64,000 nt of DNA from Pedobacter sp. KBS0701. GTDB lineage: Bacteria; Bacteroidota; Bacteroidia; Sphingobacteriales; Sphingobacteriaceae. Positions 13,619-22,505 of this stretch are shown piece by piece (position 1 is the stretch's first letter; each line of letters opens with the position of its first letter). The notes below the pieces were generated by a model, which was not told the origin of the DNA, made no database searches, and worked only from the letters and a program-made list of their open reading frames with translations. Both the position numbers and the translations under genes were made by a program. The stretch covers positions 3,720,001 to 3,784,000 of the forward strand of contig NZ_CP042171.1 of assembly GCF_005938645.2 (NCBI RefSeq), read 5' to 3'.

Positions 13619-14737
13619 ATGATGAAAAGATTTTTATTAATTACAATTTGTCTTTTACCATTAAGCTTGCTGGCACAATCTTCATTTACCATTAAGGGCT
13701 TTGGCAAAGCTTATAAAAATGGCGATAAGATATTTTTAACTTATCGGCAAGGTGATCAACTTATTGAAGATTCTACTTTGGTAAACAAAGGTTCCTTCGA
13801 GTTTAGAGGGAATTTTAAAACTAAAGTAAGAGGCTACATTTGCCGAAATGACAATCCCCGATTTGCATCCGAACTATTTGATTCATTTGATATTTACATT
13901 GAAGCAGGACAGATTACGCTGAATTCTCCAGATACTTTAAACAATTCCATTATTTCTGGAACTCCATTAAATAATGATTATGCTAAACTTCACGCCGCTT
14001 TAAAATCCCTTAAAGAAAAAAAAATAAAAGATCCCGGTAAACTTAGTGCAGAAGAACTAAAGGATACGGCTTTGGTAAACCTAATCAAAGCTAAAGCTCA
14101 GACTGCATATTACGAAACATTTCCTATCCAGTTTAGCTTTGTAGATAAACATCCGAATTCCTATGTAAGTTTATTGACTTTAAGTCAAATAGCACGCACC
14201 AGTAAATATCTGCCACGCGTAGCGAAAAGTTTTGCAAAATTATCTATCGAACTTAAAGAAATGCCAGAAGGCAAAAAAATAGCAAAAGATATTTTGGAGG
14301 GCAAAAAAATTTCTATAGGCATGATGGCAAAAGACTTTATCCAAAATGATATAAATGGTAATCCGGTCAGACTTTCAACTTATCAGAACAAATATGTCCT
14401 TGTCGATTTTTGGGCTTCCTGGTGCCAACCTTGTCGAGAAGAAAATCCAAATGTTTTAGCTGTTTATCATCAGTACAAAGAAAAAAACTTTACGGTCCTC
14501 AGCGTATCGATCGACGTATTGGCGAATAAAGCAAACTGGTTAAACGCCATTAAAGAAGATCAGTTACCCTGGATGCAGGTGTCTGATCTTAAAAAAGAAA
14601 ACGAAGCGGCTAAACTTTATGGCGTTACTTCCATACCATCGAATGTACTTATTGATCCTAGCGGAAGAATAATTGCAAAAGATATCAAGGGAAAAGAACT
14701 ACGCGATAAAATGGCTGAATTATTAGGTGCTAAGTAA
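13619..14737 (+). CDS. TlpA-like thioredoxin-fold protein with DUF4369 domain
   Basis: A 372-residue exported thiol-disulfide protein. A signal peptide ends near LLAQS. Residues 25-120 look like a DUF4369 beta-sandwich (FTIKGFGKAYKNGDKIFLTY). The C-terminal thioredoxin domain (about 230-372) carries the redox motif CQPC at residues 269-272 in FWASWCQPCREENP and the cis-Pro segment TSIPSNVLIDPSG. It is a likely periplasmic reductant of the ResA/TlpA type; the partner is unknown. A second ATG at 13622 is an equal start choice. It stands alone between two copies of a dispersed repeat. Confidence 0.85.
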   Translation: MMKRFLLITICLLPLSLLAQSSFTIKGFGKAYKNGDKIFLTYRQGDQLIEDSTLVNKGSFEFRGNFKTKVRGYICRNDNPRFASELFDSFDIYIEAGQITLNSPDTLNNSIISGTPLNNDYAKLHAALKSLKEKKIKDPGKLSAEELKDTALVNLIKAKAQTAYYETFPIQFSFVDKHPNSYVSLLTLSQIARTSKYLPRVAKSFAKLSIELKEMPEGKKIAKDILEGKKISIGMMAKDFIQNDINGNPVRLSTYQNKYVLVDFWASWCQPCREENPNVLAVYHQYKEKNFTVLSVSIDVLANKANWLNAIKEDQLPWMQVSDLKKENEAAKLYGVTSIPSNVLIDPSGRIIAKDIKGKELRDKMAELLGAK

Positions 14738-15098
14738 TTGTATTGAGACGGGTTAACTGGTTAATTATCTGAATTGGTTAATTGTATATCATGCCCATTA
14801 GTTAACCAATTAAACAGTAAGTAGTTTCTCTGTTTGTGATGATTAATTTTAGAAAAGCAATTTCAGCTTTTCAATTAAAGCCAGTCCTGCTTTCGTTCAT
14901 ACGCCTGCAGGCCTTAAACGCAGGCAGGTATCCACATCAATTAGGTTTAATAACTTCGGTTAGTTTTTCATATTAGGGAGTTTCCTTTCTAAAGCCTGAT
15001 TTTATACAACATTTTTCCCTACCCAGCGTCTTATATCACAGTTAAGCAATAACCAGTTTCAATAATTAACCGATAAAGCTAAAAATTTGTTAAAATAT
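14738..15098. repeat. Gene-free spacer with second copy of the dispersed repeat
   Basis: No gene is supported. Positions 14745-14815 resemble 13530-13585. A short GC-rich palindrome (about 14904-14930, CGCCTGCAGG...CGCAGGCAGG) follows, then AT-rich sequence up to the operator region of the next gene. Confidence 0.4.
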
Positions 15099-15099
15099 T

Positions 15100-15146
15100 T
15101 TGATATTACGAATATCTTCGTACATTTGAATACGAAATAATTCGTA
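15100..15146 (+). promoter_or_regulatory. Promoter with two BlaI-type operators
   Basis: Two dyads of the form TACGAA-N4-TTCGTA lie at 15107-15122 (TACGAATATCTTCGTA) and 15131-15146 (TACGAAATAATTCGTA), 24 bp apart. A -7 box TACATTTG at 15121-15128 and a -33 TTG at 15100-15102 bracket the first dyad, and the second dyad covers the expected start site. BlaI/MecI dimers bind this kind of TACNNN...NNNGTA dyad, so autorepression of the following gene pair is expected. Confidence 0.75.
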
Positions 15147-15159
15147 CAACTTGTAACAT

Positions 15160-15531
15160 ATGACTAATCATAACATCAAACCAACAGAAGGTGAAATGGA
15201 AATCCTCCAGGTGCTTTGGCAAAAGGGGAATGCAACGGTAAGAGAAGTTCATGAAGCATTAAATAAAAAAGACTCCGGGTATACCACCACCTTAAAACTG
15301 ATGCAGATTCTGCATGAGAAAGGAATGGTAGAAAGAGATACCAACCAAAAAACACATATTTATAAAGCGCTTGTTAGTCAGGATAAAACTGAAAAGCAAT
15401 TGGTAAACAAAATGATCGATAACGTATTTAACGGATCGGCAGCGAGGTTGGTGATGCAGGCTTTGGGTAACCACAGTGCAAGTGCAGAAGAAATTGACGA
15501 AATAAAAAAATATTTAGATAGCCTGAAGTAA
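15160..15531 (+). CDS. BlaI/MecI/CopY family transcriptional repressor
   Basis: A 123-residue winged-helix repressor. The N-terminal segment PTEGEMEILQVLWQKGNATV and the recognition region SGYTTTLKLMQILHEKGMVERD (about residues 40-62) are typical of the family; the C-terminal half should dimerise and contain the cleavage site used when the partner sensor is triggered. It lies 95 bp before a BlaR1-type sensor peptidase and behind two matching operators, so the pair forms a self-regulated signalling module. No beta-lactamase gene is nearby, so the controlled genes may be elsewhere. Confidence 0.9.
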   Translation: MTNHNIKPTEGEMEILQVLWQKGNATVREVHEALNKKDSGYTTTLKLMQILHEKGMVERDTNQKTHIYKALVSQDKTEKQLVNKMIDNVFNGSAARLVMQALGNHSASAEEIDEIKKYLDSLK

Positions 15532-15626
15532 GGCTATTGTTGAAGGTTGAAAGGTGTAGGGTTCAGATCCCTAATAAGCAGTAAAATTTTCGGGTTGTCC
15601 CCGCATAAAAAATTAAAACCACCGTT

Positions 15627-17732
15627 ATGGAAACTTTATTACAACAGTTTATCAAAGCTTTTGGCTGGAGTATTTTAAACTCACTCTGGCAAAGCGCCAT
15701 TATTTATGGCATCCTGTTTATCGTCATGCTCAGCATTCCGAAACTGGCGGCAAAATATAAGCACAACCTTGCTTTTGGTGCGATCATGTTAATGTTTATT
15801 GGCTTCAGCTACAATATCATCCACCAGTTAACATTGAATATAAATGATCATGCCCCCGCAATCAGCCCTCAAAATATTCAGGTTTACCAATATTTCAATA
15901 ACCTGCCACCAAGTTTTAGCAGTAAGGCAGAGCAATATTTTCCTATTGTAGTCATATTTTATGCTATCGGTATTGTGCTTCAGTTATTCGTTATTATTAA
16001 AGGCTATGGTCAGCTTTCAAAATTGAAAAAAGAAAGTTTAAGTACCATTCCAGACAGTTGGAAAACTATTTTCGAGCAAGTAACTACCCGCCTTAAAATT
16101 AATAAAGTTATCCGGTTCCACCTCTCATCTATTGTTAACGTGCCTTTGGTGATCGGTTATTTGAAACCTGTGGTATTATTTCCACTGGCCCTGGTAAGCC
16201 AATTAGATAACGATCAGGTAGAAGCGATATTAATCCATGAGTTATCGCATATCAGAAGAAATGATTTCCTATTGAACCTCATTAAAACAGCCATAGAAAC
16301 ATTATTATTCTATAATCCATTTGTATGGATGGCTGGTAGATTTATACATATTGAACGTGAGCATGCCTGCGATGATCTGGTATTAAAAATTACCGGAAAA
16401 CCATTGAATTATGCCCACGCCCTGCTTAAACTCGAATTATTAAAAGATAAAAACAGTCCGGCTTATGCACTGGCAGCAACAGGCCAGACCCAGAATTTGT
16501 ATCAACGCATTAAAAGAATAACCAACATGAAAACAAATTATTTAAACGCCAAACAACAAATGGCAGCCTTAACTTTAGGGGTAGCTTGCTTGTTTTCTAT
16601 TGCCTGGATCAATCCAACAGAAAAGAAAAAAGAAAACAAAATACAACCTAAACAGGAAATTTTAAGCGTACGGTCTGCGAACGGAACCATAAGCCACCTG
16701 ATCTGTACCGATACTACCAAAAAGCGTAAAATCAAAATTATTACCATTGATGCAAATGGCAACAAAAAAGAGTACAATTCTCTTAAAGAAATGCCTGATA
16801 GCCTAAGAAAAGATTTTTACAGGGACGAACTTTTTGGCGGCAACGGAATATACAGGATCAATCTTGACAGTTCATTTAAATTTAGATTAAACGATTCTCT
16901 TCTAAATAAAAAACTTTATAAAGAGTATAACTCACCAGAAGCACAGGCCAAATGGAAAAAATTTGGCGAAGATATGGCCAAACAATACAGCTCTCCTGAG
17001 GCACAAGCTAAATGGAAAAAATTTGGCGAAGATGTAGCCAAACAATACAGCTCACCAGAAGCACAGGCTAAATGGAAAAAATTTGGCGAAGATATTGCCA
17101 AACAATACAATTCACCAGAAGCACAGGCTAAATGGAGAAAATTCAGCGAAGAGATGCAAAAGAAAATGAATTCTCCGGAGGCTCAGGCAAAATGGAAAAA
17201 ATTTGGCGAAGATATGGCTGCAAAAATCAATACACCAGAGTTTAGAGCCCAGTTGGATAACATTAGAATGCAGGTATTGAAATCAGGTGATATGGTTAAT
17301 TTATCAGGCCTAACCAACTTACAATCTGATTCTATATTTAAAGGAAATAGAAACACACTTACCGGCCCAGATGGAACAGTATTCTTTTACAACGACAACA
17401 ATAACACCAACAGCAAAGTAAAACAGACTGAAGAATATAAAAAGCTGAAAGAAAAATTCGATAGCGAGGTGAAGGAACTGAAAGAGAAAATGGAGAAAAA
17501 AGAAAAAATTGATGGTGGCAACAAAAGTTCACAGATCAGTCCTGCTGTAATGCTTTACAACAATAAAAATTTTTCAGATCCAGCTAAAATATTGAAAATC
17601 GAGAATGCGGTAGTAACCTATAAAAAAGCTGATTTTAAAATTGCAGATCAGTTGGCATTAAAAAGTTTTCTAAAAACTGATAACCCAATTGCCATTGCAA
17701 ATAACAACACCATCAGCATTTCGATTAAATAA
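15627..17732 (+). CDS. BlaR1-type M56 membrane metallopeptidase with internal repeats
   Basis: A 701-residue M56-family protein. The N-terminal ~320 residues contain membrane segments (about 15-55, 110-130, 305-330) and the zinc motif HELSH at residues 204-208, followed by EREHACDD. In BlaR1/MecR1 this cytosolic peptidase cleaves the partner repressor after a signal. The C-terminal part is not a penicillin-binding domain. It has five or six 20-residue repeats with the core SPEAQAKWKKFGED (about 430-535), then a charged, probably helical stretch (590-640). The signal sensed is unknown. It is co-oriented with the BlaI-type gene, and a strong terminator follows. Confidence 0.88.
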   Translation: METLLQQFIKAFGWSILNSLWQSAIIYGILFIVMLSIPKLAAKYKHNLAFGAIMLMFIGFSYNIIHQLTLNINDHAPAISPQNIQVYQYFNNLPPSFSSKAEQYFPIVVIFYAIGIVLQLFVIIKGYGQLSKLKKESLSTIPDSWKTIFEQVTTRLKINKVIRFHLSSIVNVPLVIGYLKPVVLFPLALVSQLDNDQVEAILIHELSHIRRNDFLLNLIKTAIETLLFYNPFVWMAGRFIHIEREHACDDLVLKITGKPLNYAHALLKLELLKDKNSPAYALAATGQTQNLYQRIKRITNMKTNYLNAKQQMAALTLGVACLFSIAWINPTEKKKENKIQPKQEILSVRSANGTISHLICTDTTKKRKIKIITIDANGNKKEYNSLKEMPDSLRKDFYRDELFGGNGIYRINLDSSFKFRLNDSLLNKKLYKEYNSPEAQAKWKKFGEDMAKQYSSPEAQAKWKKFGEDVAKQYSSPEAQAKWKKFGEDIAKQYNSPEAQAKWRKFSEEMQKKMNSPEAQAKWKKFGEDMAAKINTPEFRAQLDNIRMQVLKSGDMVNLSGLTNLQSDSIFKGNRNTLTGPDGTVFFYNDNNNTNSKVKQTEEYKKLKEKFDSEVKELKEKMEKKEKIDGGNKSSQISPAVMLYNNKNFSDPAKILKIENAVVTYKKADFKIADQLALKSFLKTDNPIAIANNNTISISIK
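16923..17235 (+). repeat. Intragenic 60-bp tandem repeats in the M56 gene
   Basis: Five consecutive 60-bp units encode about 20 residues each, with the core SPEAQAKWKKFGED, ending in a diverged sixth (TPEFRAQLDNIR). Units differ mostly at a few codons, so the array is recent or kept uniform. Copy-number change by slippage is plausible. Confidence 0.85.
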
Positions 17733-17760
17733 AACAACACACAACCAAACAGATTAAGGA

Positions 17761-17792
17761 ACAGCGGAGAAAATTCTCCGCTGTTTTTGTTT
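17761..17792 (+). terminator. Intrinsic terminator after the BlaI/M56 pair
   Basis: Arms ACAGCGGAGA and TCTCCGCTGT form a 10-bp stem with a 4-nt loop (17761-17784), followed by TTTTTGTTT. It ends the repressor-sensor operon. Confidence 0.88.
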
Positions 17793-17849
17793 GATAAATT
17801 TCGACTTAATTTAATTTGTACCTTCGCCAGCCTTTAAAATTACTTTATT

Positions 17850-19178
17850 ATGCGCTCCATTAAGTTTAACATCATTGTCCTTTTAACCATTCTGAGTTTA
17901 ACTACTTTTGCCCAAACAAAAGTGGTTTCTAACTCATATAGCTTTGGTATTATTTTAAAAATCGAAAAATTTGCAGGCAGGGATTTTCGATATTCATTGG
18001 AATTAAAATCGACAGATACAGACTCACTGAAAAACATCGTGATTAAAGTCCAACAGGTTATTAACGATGACGAATGGCTTGATGTTAATTTAGCGAAAGA
18101 CGTGACCAAAGATACCGTATGGCATTCTTTAAAAATCAGCAGTAAAATAAATCCAAGGGCTAAAGAAATATGGCTCTATGCCAATTTTGAAGGTAATGGG
18201 AACTTTTTCGTGGATAATTTAAAGTTCGAAATTAAAACTGAAAGTGGAGATTGGGAAAAGTTTCCTATAAAAAACGCAGATTTTGAAAATAATGAAAATA
18301 ATCCATTAAAAGATTTTCGAACCAATGCAAATATACCAGACGGTAGCACTATTGGTTTACGAAACAGAACAGATTCAATTGGCGGAAAAGCATTATTGAT
18401 TAAAACAACAAAAGCTTCAGTGATTTTTAAAACCAACTACGGTGCCAATAAACGCATTGGAAAATATTGCAATATCAATGGAATAAAAATCTATTACGAA
18501 ACTTACGGTACCGGCGAACCTTTATTATTGTTGCATGGAAATGGACAGTCGATTGTAGATTTTAACAAACAGATACCCGAATTAGCCAGATATTATCGTG
18601 TTATTGCCGTTGATACCCGTGCACAGGGAAAGAGTATTGATAATGATTCTTCTAAATTAAGTTACGATATTTTTGCTTCTGACATGAAGGCTCTTTTAGA
18701 TTCCCTGAACCTTAAAAAAGTAAATGTTTTAGGATGGAGTGATGGAGGAAATACAGGATTGATCATGGCCATTAAATATCCAGATTACGTTGGAAAGTTG
18801 GTTGTAATGGGTGCGAATCTAAATCCAACAGAAAATGCAGTTGAAAAAAGCATGCTAAATCAATTAAAAAAAGATCTAAAAAAGCTTCAGCAAAAACAAG
18901 ATACAGAATCAAAGCAAATGACAAGATTGCTTTTGATGTTATCCACAGAACCCAACATCAATGTTGAAGACTTGCATACAATCAGTGCGAAAACATTGGT
19001 ACTGGCCGGAGAAAAGGATGTAATTAAAGCTGAACATACCAGGCTTATTGCCAGCAACATCAGCGGCTCACAGCTAATTATTTTCAAGAAGCAAACGCAC
19101 ATGGTACCTAACGAAAATCCTCTGCTTTTTAATGAAACTGTACTTAATTTTTTAAAACAGGAAGATGTAAAGAATTAA
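17850..19178 (+). CDS. Exported alpha/beta hydrolase with N-terminal beta-sandwich
   Basis: A 442-residue protein. A signal peptide ends near TTFAQ. Residues 25-200 look like a carbohydrate-binding-like beta domain (NGNFFVDNLKFEIKT, then RTDSIGGKALLIKTT). Residues 210-440 form an alpha/beta hydrolase with the oxyanion region LLLLHGNGQS, the nucleophile elbow GWSDGG (Ser297), a probable acid in VLAGEKDVI, and the catalytic His in KKQTHMVP. The substrate is unknown; esterase or peptidase activity in the periplasm is likely. It has its own spacer after a terminator. Confidence 0.82.
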   Translation: MRSIKFNIIVLLTILSLTTFAQTKVVSNSYSFGIILKIEKFAGRDFRYSLELKSTDTDSLKNIVIKVQQVINDDEWLDVNLAKDVTKDTVWHSLKISSKINPRAKEIWLYANFEGNGNFFVDNLKFEIKTESGDWEKFPIKNADFENNENNPLKDFRTNANIPDGSTIGLRNRTDSIGGKALLIKTTKASVIFKTNYGANKRIGKYCNINGIKIYYETYGTGEPLLLLHGNGQSIVDFNKQIPELARYYRVIAVDTRAQGKSIDNDSSKLSYDIFASDMKALLDSLNLKKVNVLGWSDGGNTGLIMAIKYPDYVGKLVVMGANLNPTENAVEKSMLNQLKKDLKKLQQKQDTESKQMTRLLLMLSTEPNINVEDLHTISAKTLVLAGEKDVIKAEHTRLIASNISGSQLIIFKKQTHMVPNENPLLFNETVLNFLKQEDVKN

Positions 19179-19245
19179 TGAAATTTGTTTCGCTGTTTTT
19201 GTTTTATACTGGCCTGTTGAATAAATTTTAATATTTTTGCTTAGC

Positions 19246-20898
19246 ATGCTACAAAAACTTTCTATCCGTAATTACGCATTAATTGATAGTCTTGATATCG
19301 AATTCGATAAAGGCTTAAATATCATCACAGGTGAAACCGGTGCTGGTAAATCGATCATACTTGGCGCATTATCGCTAATTTTGGGTCAGCGGGCAGAAAG
19401 CAAATACTTTTTTAACCAGGATAAAAAATGTGTTATTGAAGGTAGTTTTGTATTGGCAGACGAAAACCTGAAAGAACTTTTTGAAGAAAATGACCTGGAT
19501 TTTTTAAACGAAAGCCTTTTACGCAGGGAAATTTCTATCGATGGTAAAACAAGATCGTTCATTAACGATACGCCTGTTAATTTATCTATACTGAAACAGA
19601 TCGGCGAAAAACTGATCGATATCCACTCGCAGCATGCCACGCAGGAGATCAATGATGCTGATTTTCAATTATTGATTGTTGATTCGCTTGCAAACCACAA
19701 ATCATTATTGTTCGACTACCGTAGTGGGTTTAAAAAACTCAGACAGGATACTTCCCTGTTAAAAAAATTAATCGCTGAAGCCGACGAAGCCCGTAATAAA
19801 CAGGATTATGAACAGTTTTTGCTTAACGAACTCGAACAGGCAAAATTACAGGAAGGCGAACAGGAAGAACTGGAACAAGAGTTGGAACGATTAACCCATG
19901 CCGAAACCATTAAACGGGCGTTACTTACCACTTCGGGTTTAATTAACGAAAGCGAACCTTCTGCCCTCCAGATTTTAAAAGAAGCTTCGTTACAGTTACA
20001 AGGCATAGAAAAATTCGATCCGGCAATTAATGTACTTTACGAACGTTTACGCTCATCAATTATAGAAATAAAAGATATCACCGATGAGGTTTCTGGCATT
20101 GAAGAAAATACCATACACAGCGCTGATCGTTTAGAGCTTGTAAATCAGAGACTGGATCTTTTTTATTCACTTCAACAAAAACACAGGTTAGCCAATAATA
20201 CAGAACTGTTAGCCTTTCAAAAGCAATTGGAAGAGAACCTGAACAAACTCCTATCCTCTGATGAGCATATTGAAAAACTTCAGAAAGAAATCAATCAGCT
20301 TAAAAAAGAATTGCATAAACAGGCTAACCAGTTAAGTGCTAACCGAAAAAAAGCAATTAAGGTGGTAGAAGAGCAAACCGGCACCACATTAAAAAAAGTG
20401 GGAATGCTAAATGCTAAATTGTTTCTGGATCAAAAAACCATATCAGAACTGAATAAAGACGGACTGGATGAAATTAACCTGCTTTTTACAGCAAATGCTG
20501 GCCAGGCCCCTGCACCGGTAAATAAAGTAGCTTCTGGTGGTGAATTATCCCGATTAATGTTGGCTATAAAAGCTTTATTGGCCAAACACACTTCGCTACC
20601 CACCATTATTTTCGACGAAATTGATACCGGAATTTCTGGTGAAACCGCGTTAAAAGTTGGAGAAGTAATTGCTGATTTAGGACAGAACATGCAGGTAATT
20701 TCAATTACGCACCTGCCGCAGATTGCAGCCAAAGGTATCTCACATTACTTCGTTCATAAAAACGAGGATAATGGAAAAACCACTACCGGAATCCGCAAGC
20801 TTAAACAGGAAGAACGCATTGGTGTAATTGCCGAAATGTTAAGTGGGAAAAACCCAGGTTCGTCTGCCATGGAAAATGCGCGGGAGTTGCTCGCCTAA
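19246..20898 (+). CDS. recN: DNA repair protein RecN
   Basis: A 550-residue SMC-like ATPase that acts early in double-strand break repair. Walker A GETGAGKS lies at about residues 29-36 after LQKLSIRNYALIDSLDIEF. A long coiled coil spans about 150-370. The ABC signature region is ASGGELSRLMLAIKAL, with Walker B TIIFDEIDTGISGETA near 452-467. The ATG at 19246 is preferred over an upstream TTG (19237), because that TTG belongs to a -7-like box TATTTTTG (19232-19239). It normally follows DUF4835 in this phylum; here about 5.8 kb intervenes. Confidence 0.95.
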   Translation: MLQKLSIRNYALIDSLDIEFDKGLNIITGETGAGKSIILGALSLILGQRAESKYFFNQDKKCVIEGSFVLADENLKELFEENDLDFLNESLLRREISIDGKTRSFINDTPVNLSILKQIGEKLIDIHSQHATQEINDADFQLLIVDSLANHKSLLFDYRSGFKKLRQDTSLLKKLIAEADEARNKQDYEQFLLNELEQAKLQEGEQEELEQELERLTHAETIKRALLTTSGLINESEPSALQILKEASLQLQGIEKFDPAINVLYERLRSSIIEIKDITDEVSGIEENTIHSADRLELVNQRLDLFYSLQQKHRLANNTELLAFQKQLEENLNKLLSSDEHIEKLQKEINQLKKELHKQANQLSANRKKAIKVVEEQTGTTLKKVGMLNAKLFLDQKTISELNKDGLDEINLLFTANAGQAPAPVNKVASGGELSRLMLAIKALLAKHTSLPTIIFDEIDTGISGETALKVGEVIADLGQNMQVISITHLPQIAAKGISHYFVHKNEDNGKTTTGIRKLKQEERIGVIAEMLSGKNPGSSAMENARELLA

Positions 20899-20909
20899 TT
20901 CTGACATTA

Positions 20910-20993
20910 CGTCATCTCGAGCGGAGTGCAACGTAGTCGAGAGATCTATCTAGGCAGATCTCTCCATTCCACTGCGTTTCAGTCCAGATGACG
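20910..20993. repeat. REP-like imperfect palindrome downstream of recN
   Basis: Two 38-nt arms (20910-20947 and 20956-20993) beginning CGTCATCTCGAG / CGTCATCTGGAC and ending GAGAGATCT pair imperfectly, followed by ACTTTTCTT. This CGTCATCT...GAGATCT class is common between genes in Pedobacter-like genomes. It may serve as the recN terminator. Confidence 0.6.
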
Positions 20994-21133
20994 ACTTTTC
21001 TTATGGATTTGTTAATGGTAGGGAAATGTTGTTGTGCTGTCAGATGTTCCTATCTGAAAGCTAAAAAGAAAAGCACTAATAATTTTACATCATGATTTAG
21101 ACATAAACTAACAAATTAGTTTATATTTAATGA

Positions 21134-22378
21134 ATGAAATCTTTTATACTTTTACTTTCATTTTTAGCCATTGGTAACTTTTGTCTTGCTCAACAAAGTT
21201 ATGTCCTTTCGGGTATAATTAAAGATAAACGCGGCGAGGCTTTACCTGGAGCTGGCGTATATGTAAGTGGCTATAAAATTGCTACGGCAACAGATAATAA
21301 TGGCCAATACACCCTTCCCTTAAAACCAGGAAACTACGATATTTTAGTACAATTAATTGGCTACAAAGCGTTAAATAAAAACGTAGTGATTGCTGATAAA
21401 GCTGTAAAACTTGATCTTACCCTTGAAGAAAGTGTAACTCAATTGGCAGAAGTAACCATTAAACCCGATCCGAACAGAGAACATTATATTGGCATGTTTA
21501 AGGACTATTTTATTGGAACCACGCCTAATGCAGAACAGTGTAAGCTTATCAATCCTAAAGTATTGATTATCGATTACGATAAAGAGGAACATAAACTCAC
21601 CGTAAAAACCACCGAATTTCTGATTGTCGAAAACAAGGCGCTTGGATACCGCATTAAATACCTTTTGAATAATTTTGAATACGACAGTAAAACAAGAATC
21701 ATCTATTATGAAGGTTTTCCTTATTATGAAGACTTAAAAGGATCAGCAAGAAGGAAGAAAATTTGGGATCAAAAACGGATTACCGCTTATCTGGGATCGC
21801 CGCAGCATTTTTTCAGATCAATTTATAATGGCAAGGCAACTGAAGAGGGCTTTATCATTAATAAATTAATTACTCAGCCAAATCCTGACAAACCTTCAGA
21901 TAGTACCATAAATGTCAATATTAAACGTTTAACAAAAGTGCAGGAAGGTTTATTACGCAAACCGATAACCATTAATCATGAAGATTCGCTCAGTTACTGG
22001 ATCAGAAAGAAAAACCTACCAGGTGGAATTTCTTTTTTAAGCCGTGCTCCGGTAATGCAGGATACACTGGTGCATGTAAAAAATCAAAGTATTAAAAGCT
22101 TCAATTTTACGGATCAACTTTATGTTATCTACACAAAAGAAAGGGAGAATCCTGCTTACGCTAACCGGATCGGCCTGTCTATTGCCCGACCGTTAGATAC
22201 GCCCGATTACCAGATTTCTACCATAGCCTTACATGTTGTTCCGGTATATTTTTACGAAAACGGCGCTATTTACAACCCGCGTTCGATGCTTTATTCAGGT
22301 TATTGGGGCTGGGAAAAAATTGCTGATAGTGTACCTATGGATTATTTGCCACCAGCCAGTGTAGATGGGAAAAATTGA
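21134..22378 (+). CDS. Exported CarboxypepD_reg-domain protein (paralog 1)
   Basis: A 414-residue protein. A signal peptide (ending about FCLAQQ) precedes a carboxypeptidase regulatory-like beta-sandwich at residues 22-105 (SGIIKDKRGEALPGAGVYVS...GNYDILVQLIGYK). The remaining ~300 residues form a conserved region of unknown function shared with the paralog at 23502, for example the FFxxGTTPNAxxC-type segment near 125 and PMDYLPP at the C-terminus. The regulatory-like domain is typical of outer-membrane-associated proteins, yet no TonB barrel follows. Enzyme activity cannot be named. Confidence 0.8.
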   Translation: MKSFILLLSFLAIGNFCLAQQSYVLSGIIKDKRGEALPGAGVYVSGYKIATATDNNGQYTLPLKPGNYDILVQLIGYKALNKNVVIADKAVKLDLTLEESVTQLAEVTIKPDPNREHYIGMFKDYFIGTTPNAEQCKLINPKVLIIDYDKEEHKLTVKTTEFLIVENKALGYRIKYLLNNFEYDSKTRIIYYEGFPYYEDLKGSARRKKIWDQKRITAYLGSPQHFFRSIYNGKATEEGFIINKLITQPNPDKPSDSTINVNIKRLTKVQEGLLRKPITINHEDSLSYWIRKKNLPGGISFLSRAPVMQDTLVHVKNQSIKSFNFTDQLYVIYTKERENPAYANRIGLSIARPLDTPDYQISTIALHVVPVYFYENGAIYNPRSMLYSGYWGWEKIADSVPMDYLPPASVDGKN

Positions 22379-22505
22379 GAAAATTAAATCCAGCCAAATA
22401 AAAGCATGCGTATAATATAGAGAACAAGTATTTTTCCTTTTTTTGAAAAGCAAATGCAGTGCTCTTCGGTTTCAACAGTCCCGCACTTCGTTACAAATCC
22501 TCGCC

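Noticed and set aside
16916..17110. Antisense open frame with repeated segments within the M56 gene
   Set aside because: It mirrors the 60-bp coding repeats on the other strand and has no independent support.
15160..17732. Beta-lactam resistance operon
   Set aside because: Only the regulator pair is present; there is no beta-lactamase or penicillin-binding sensor domain, so resistance cannot be claimed.
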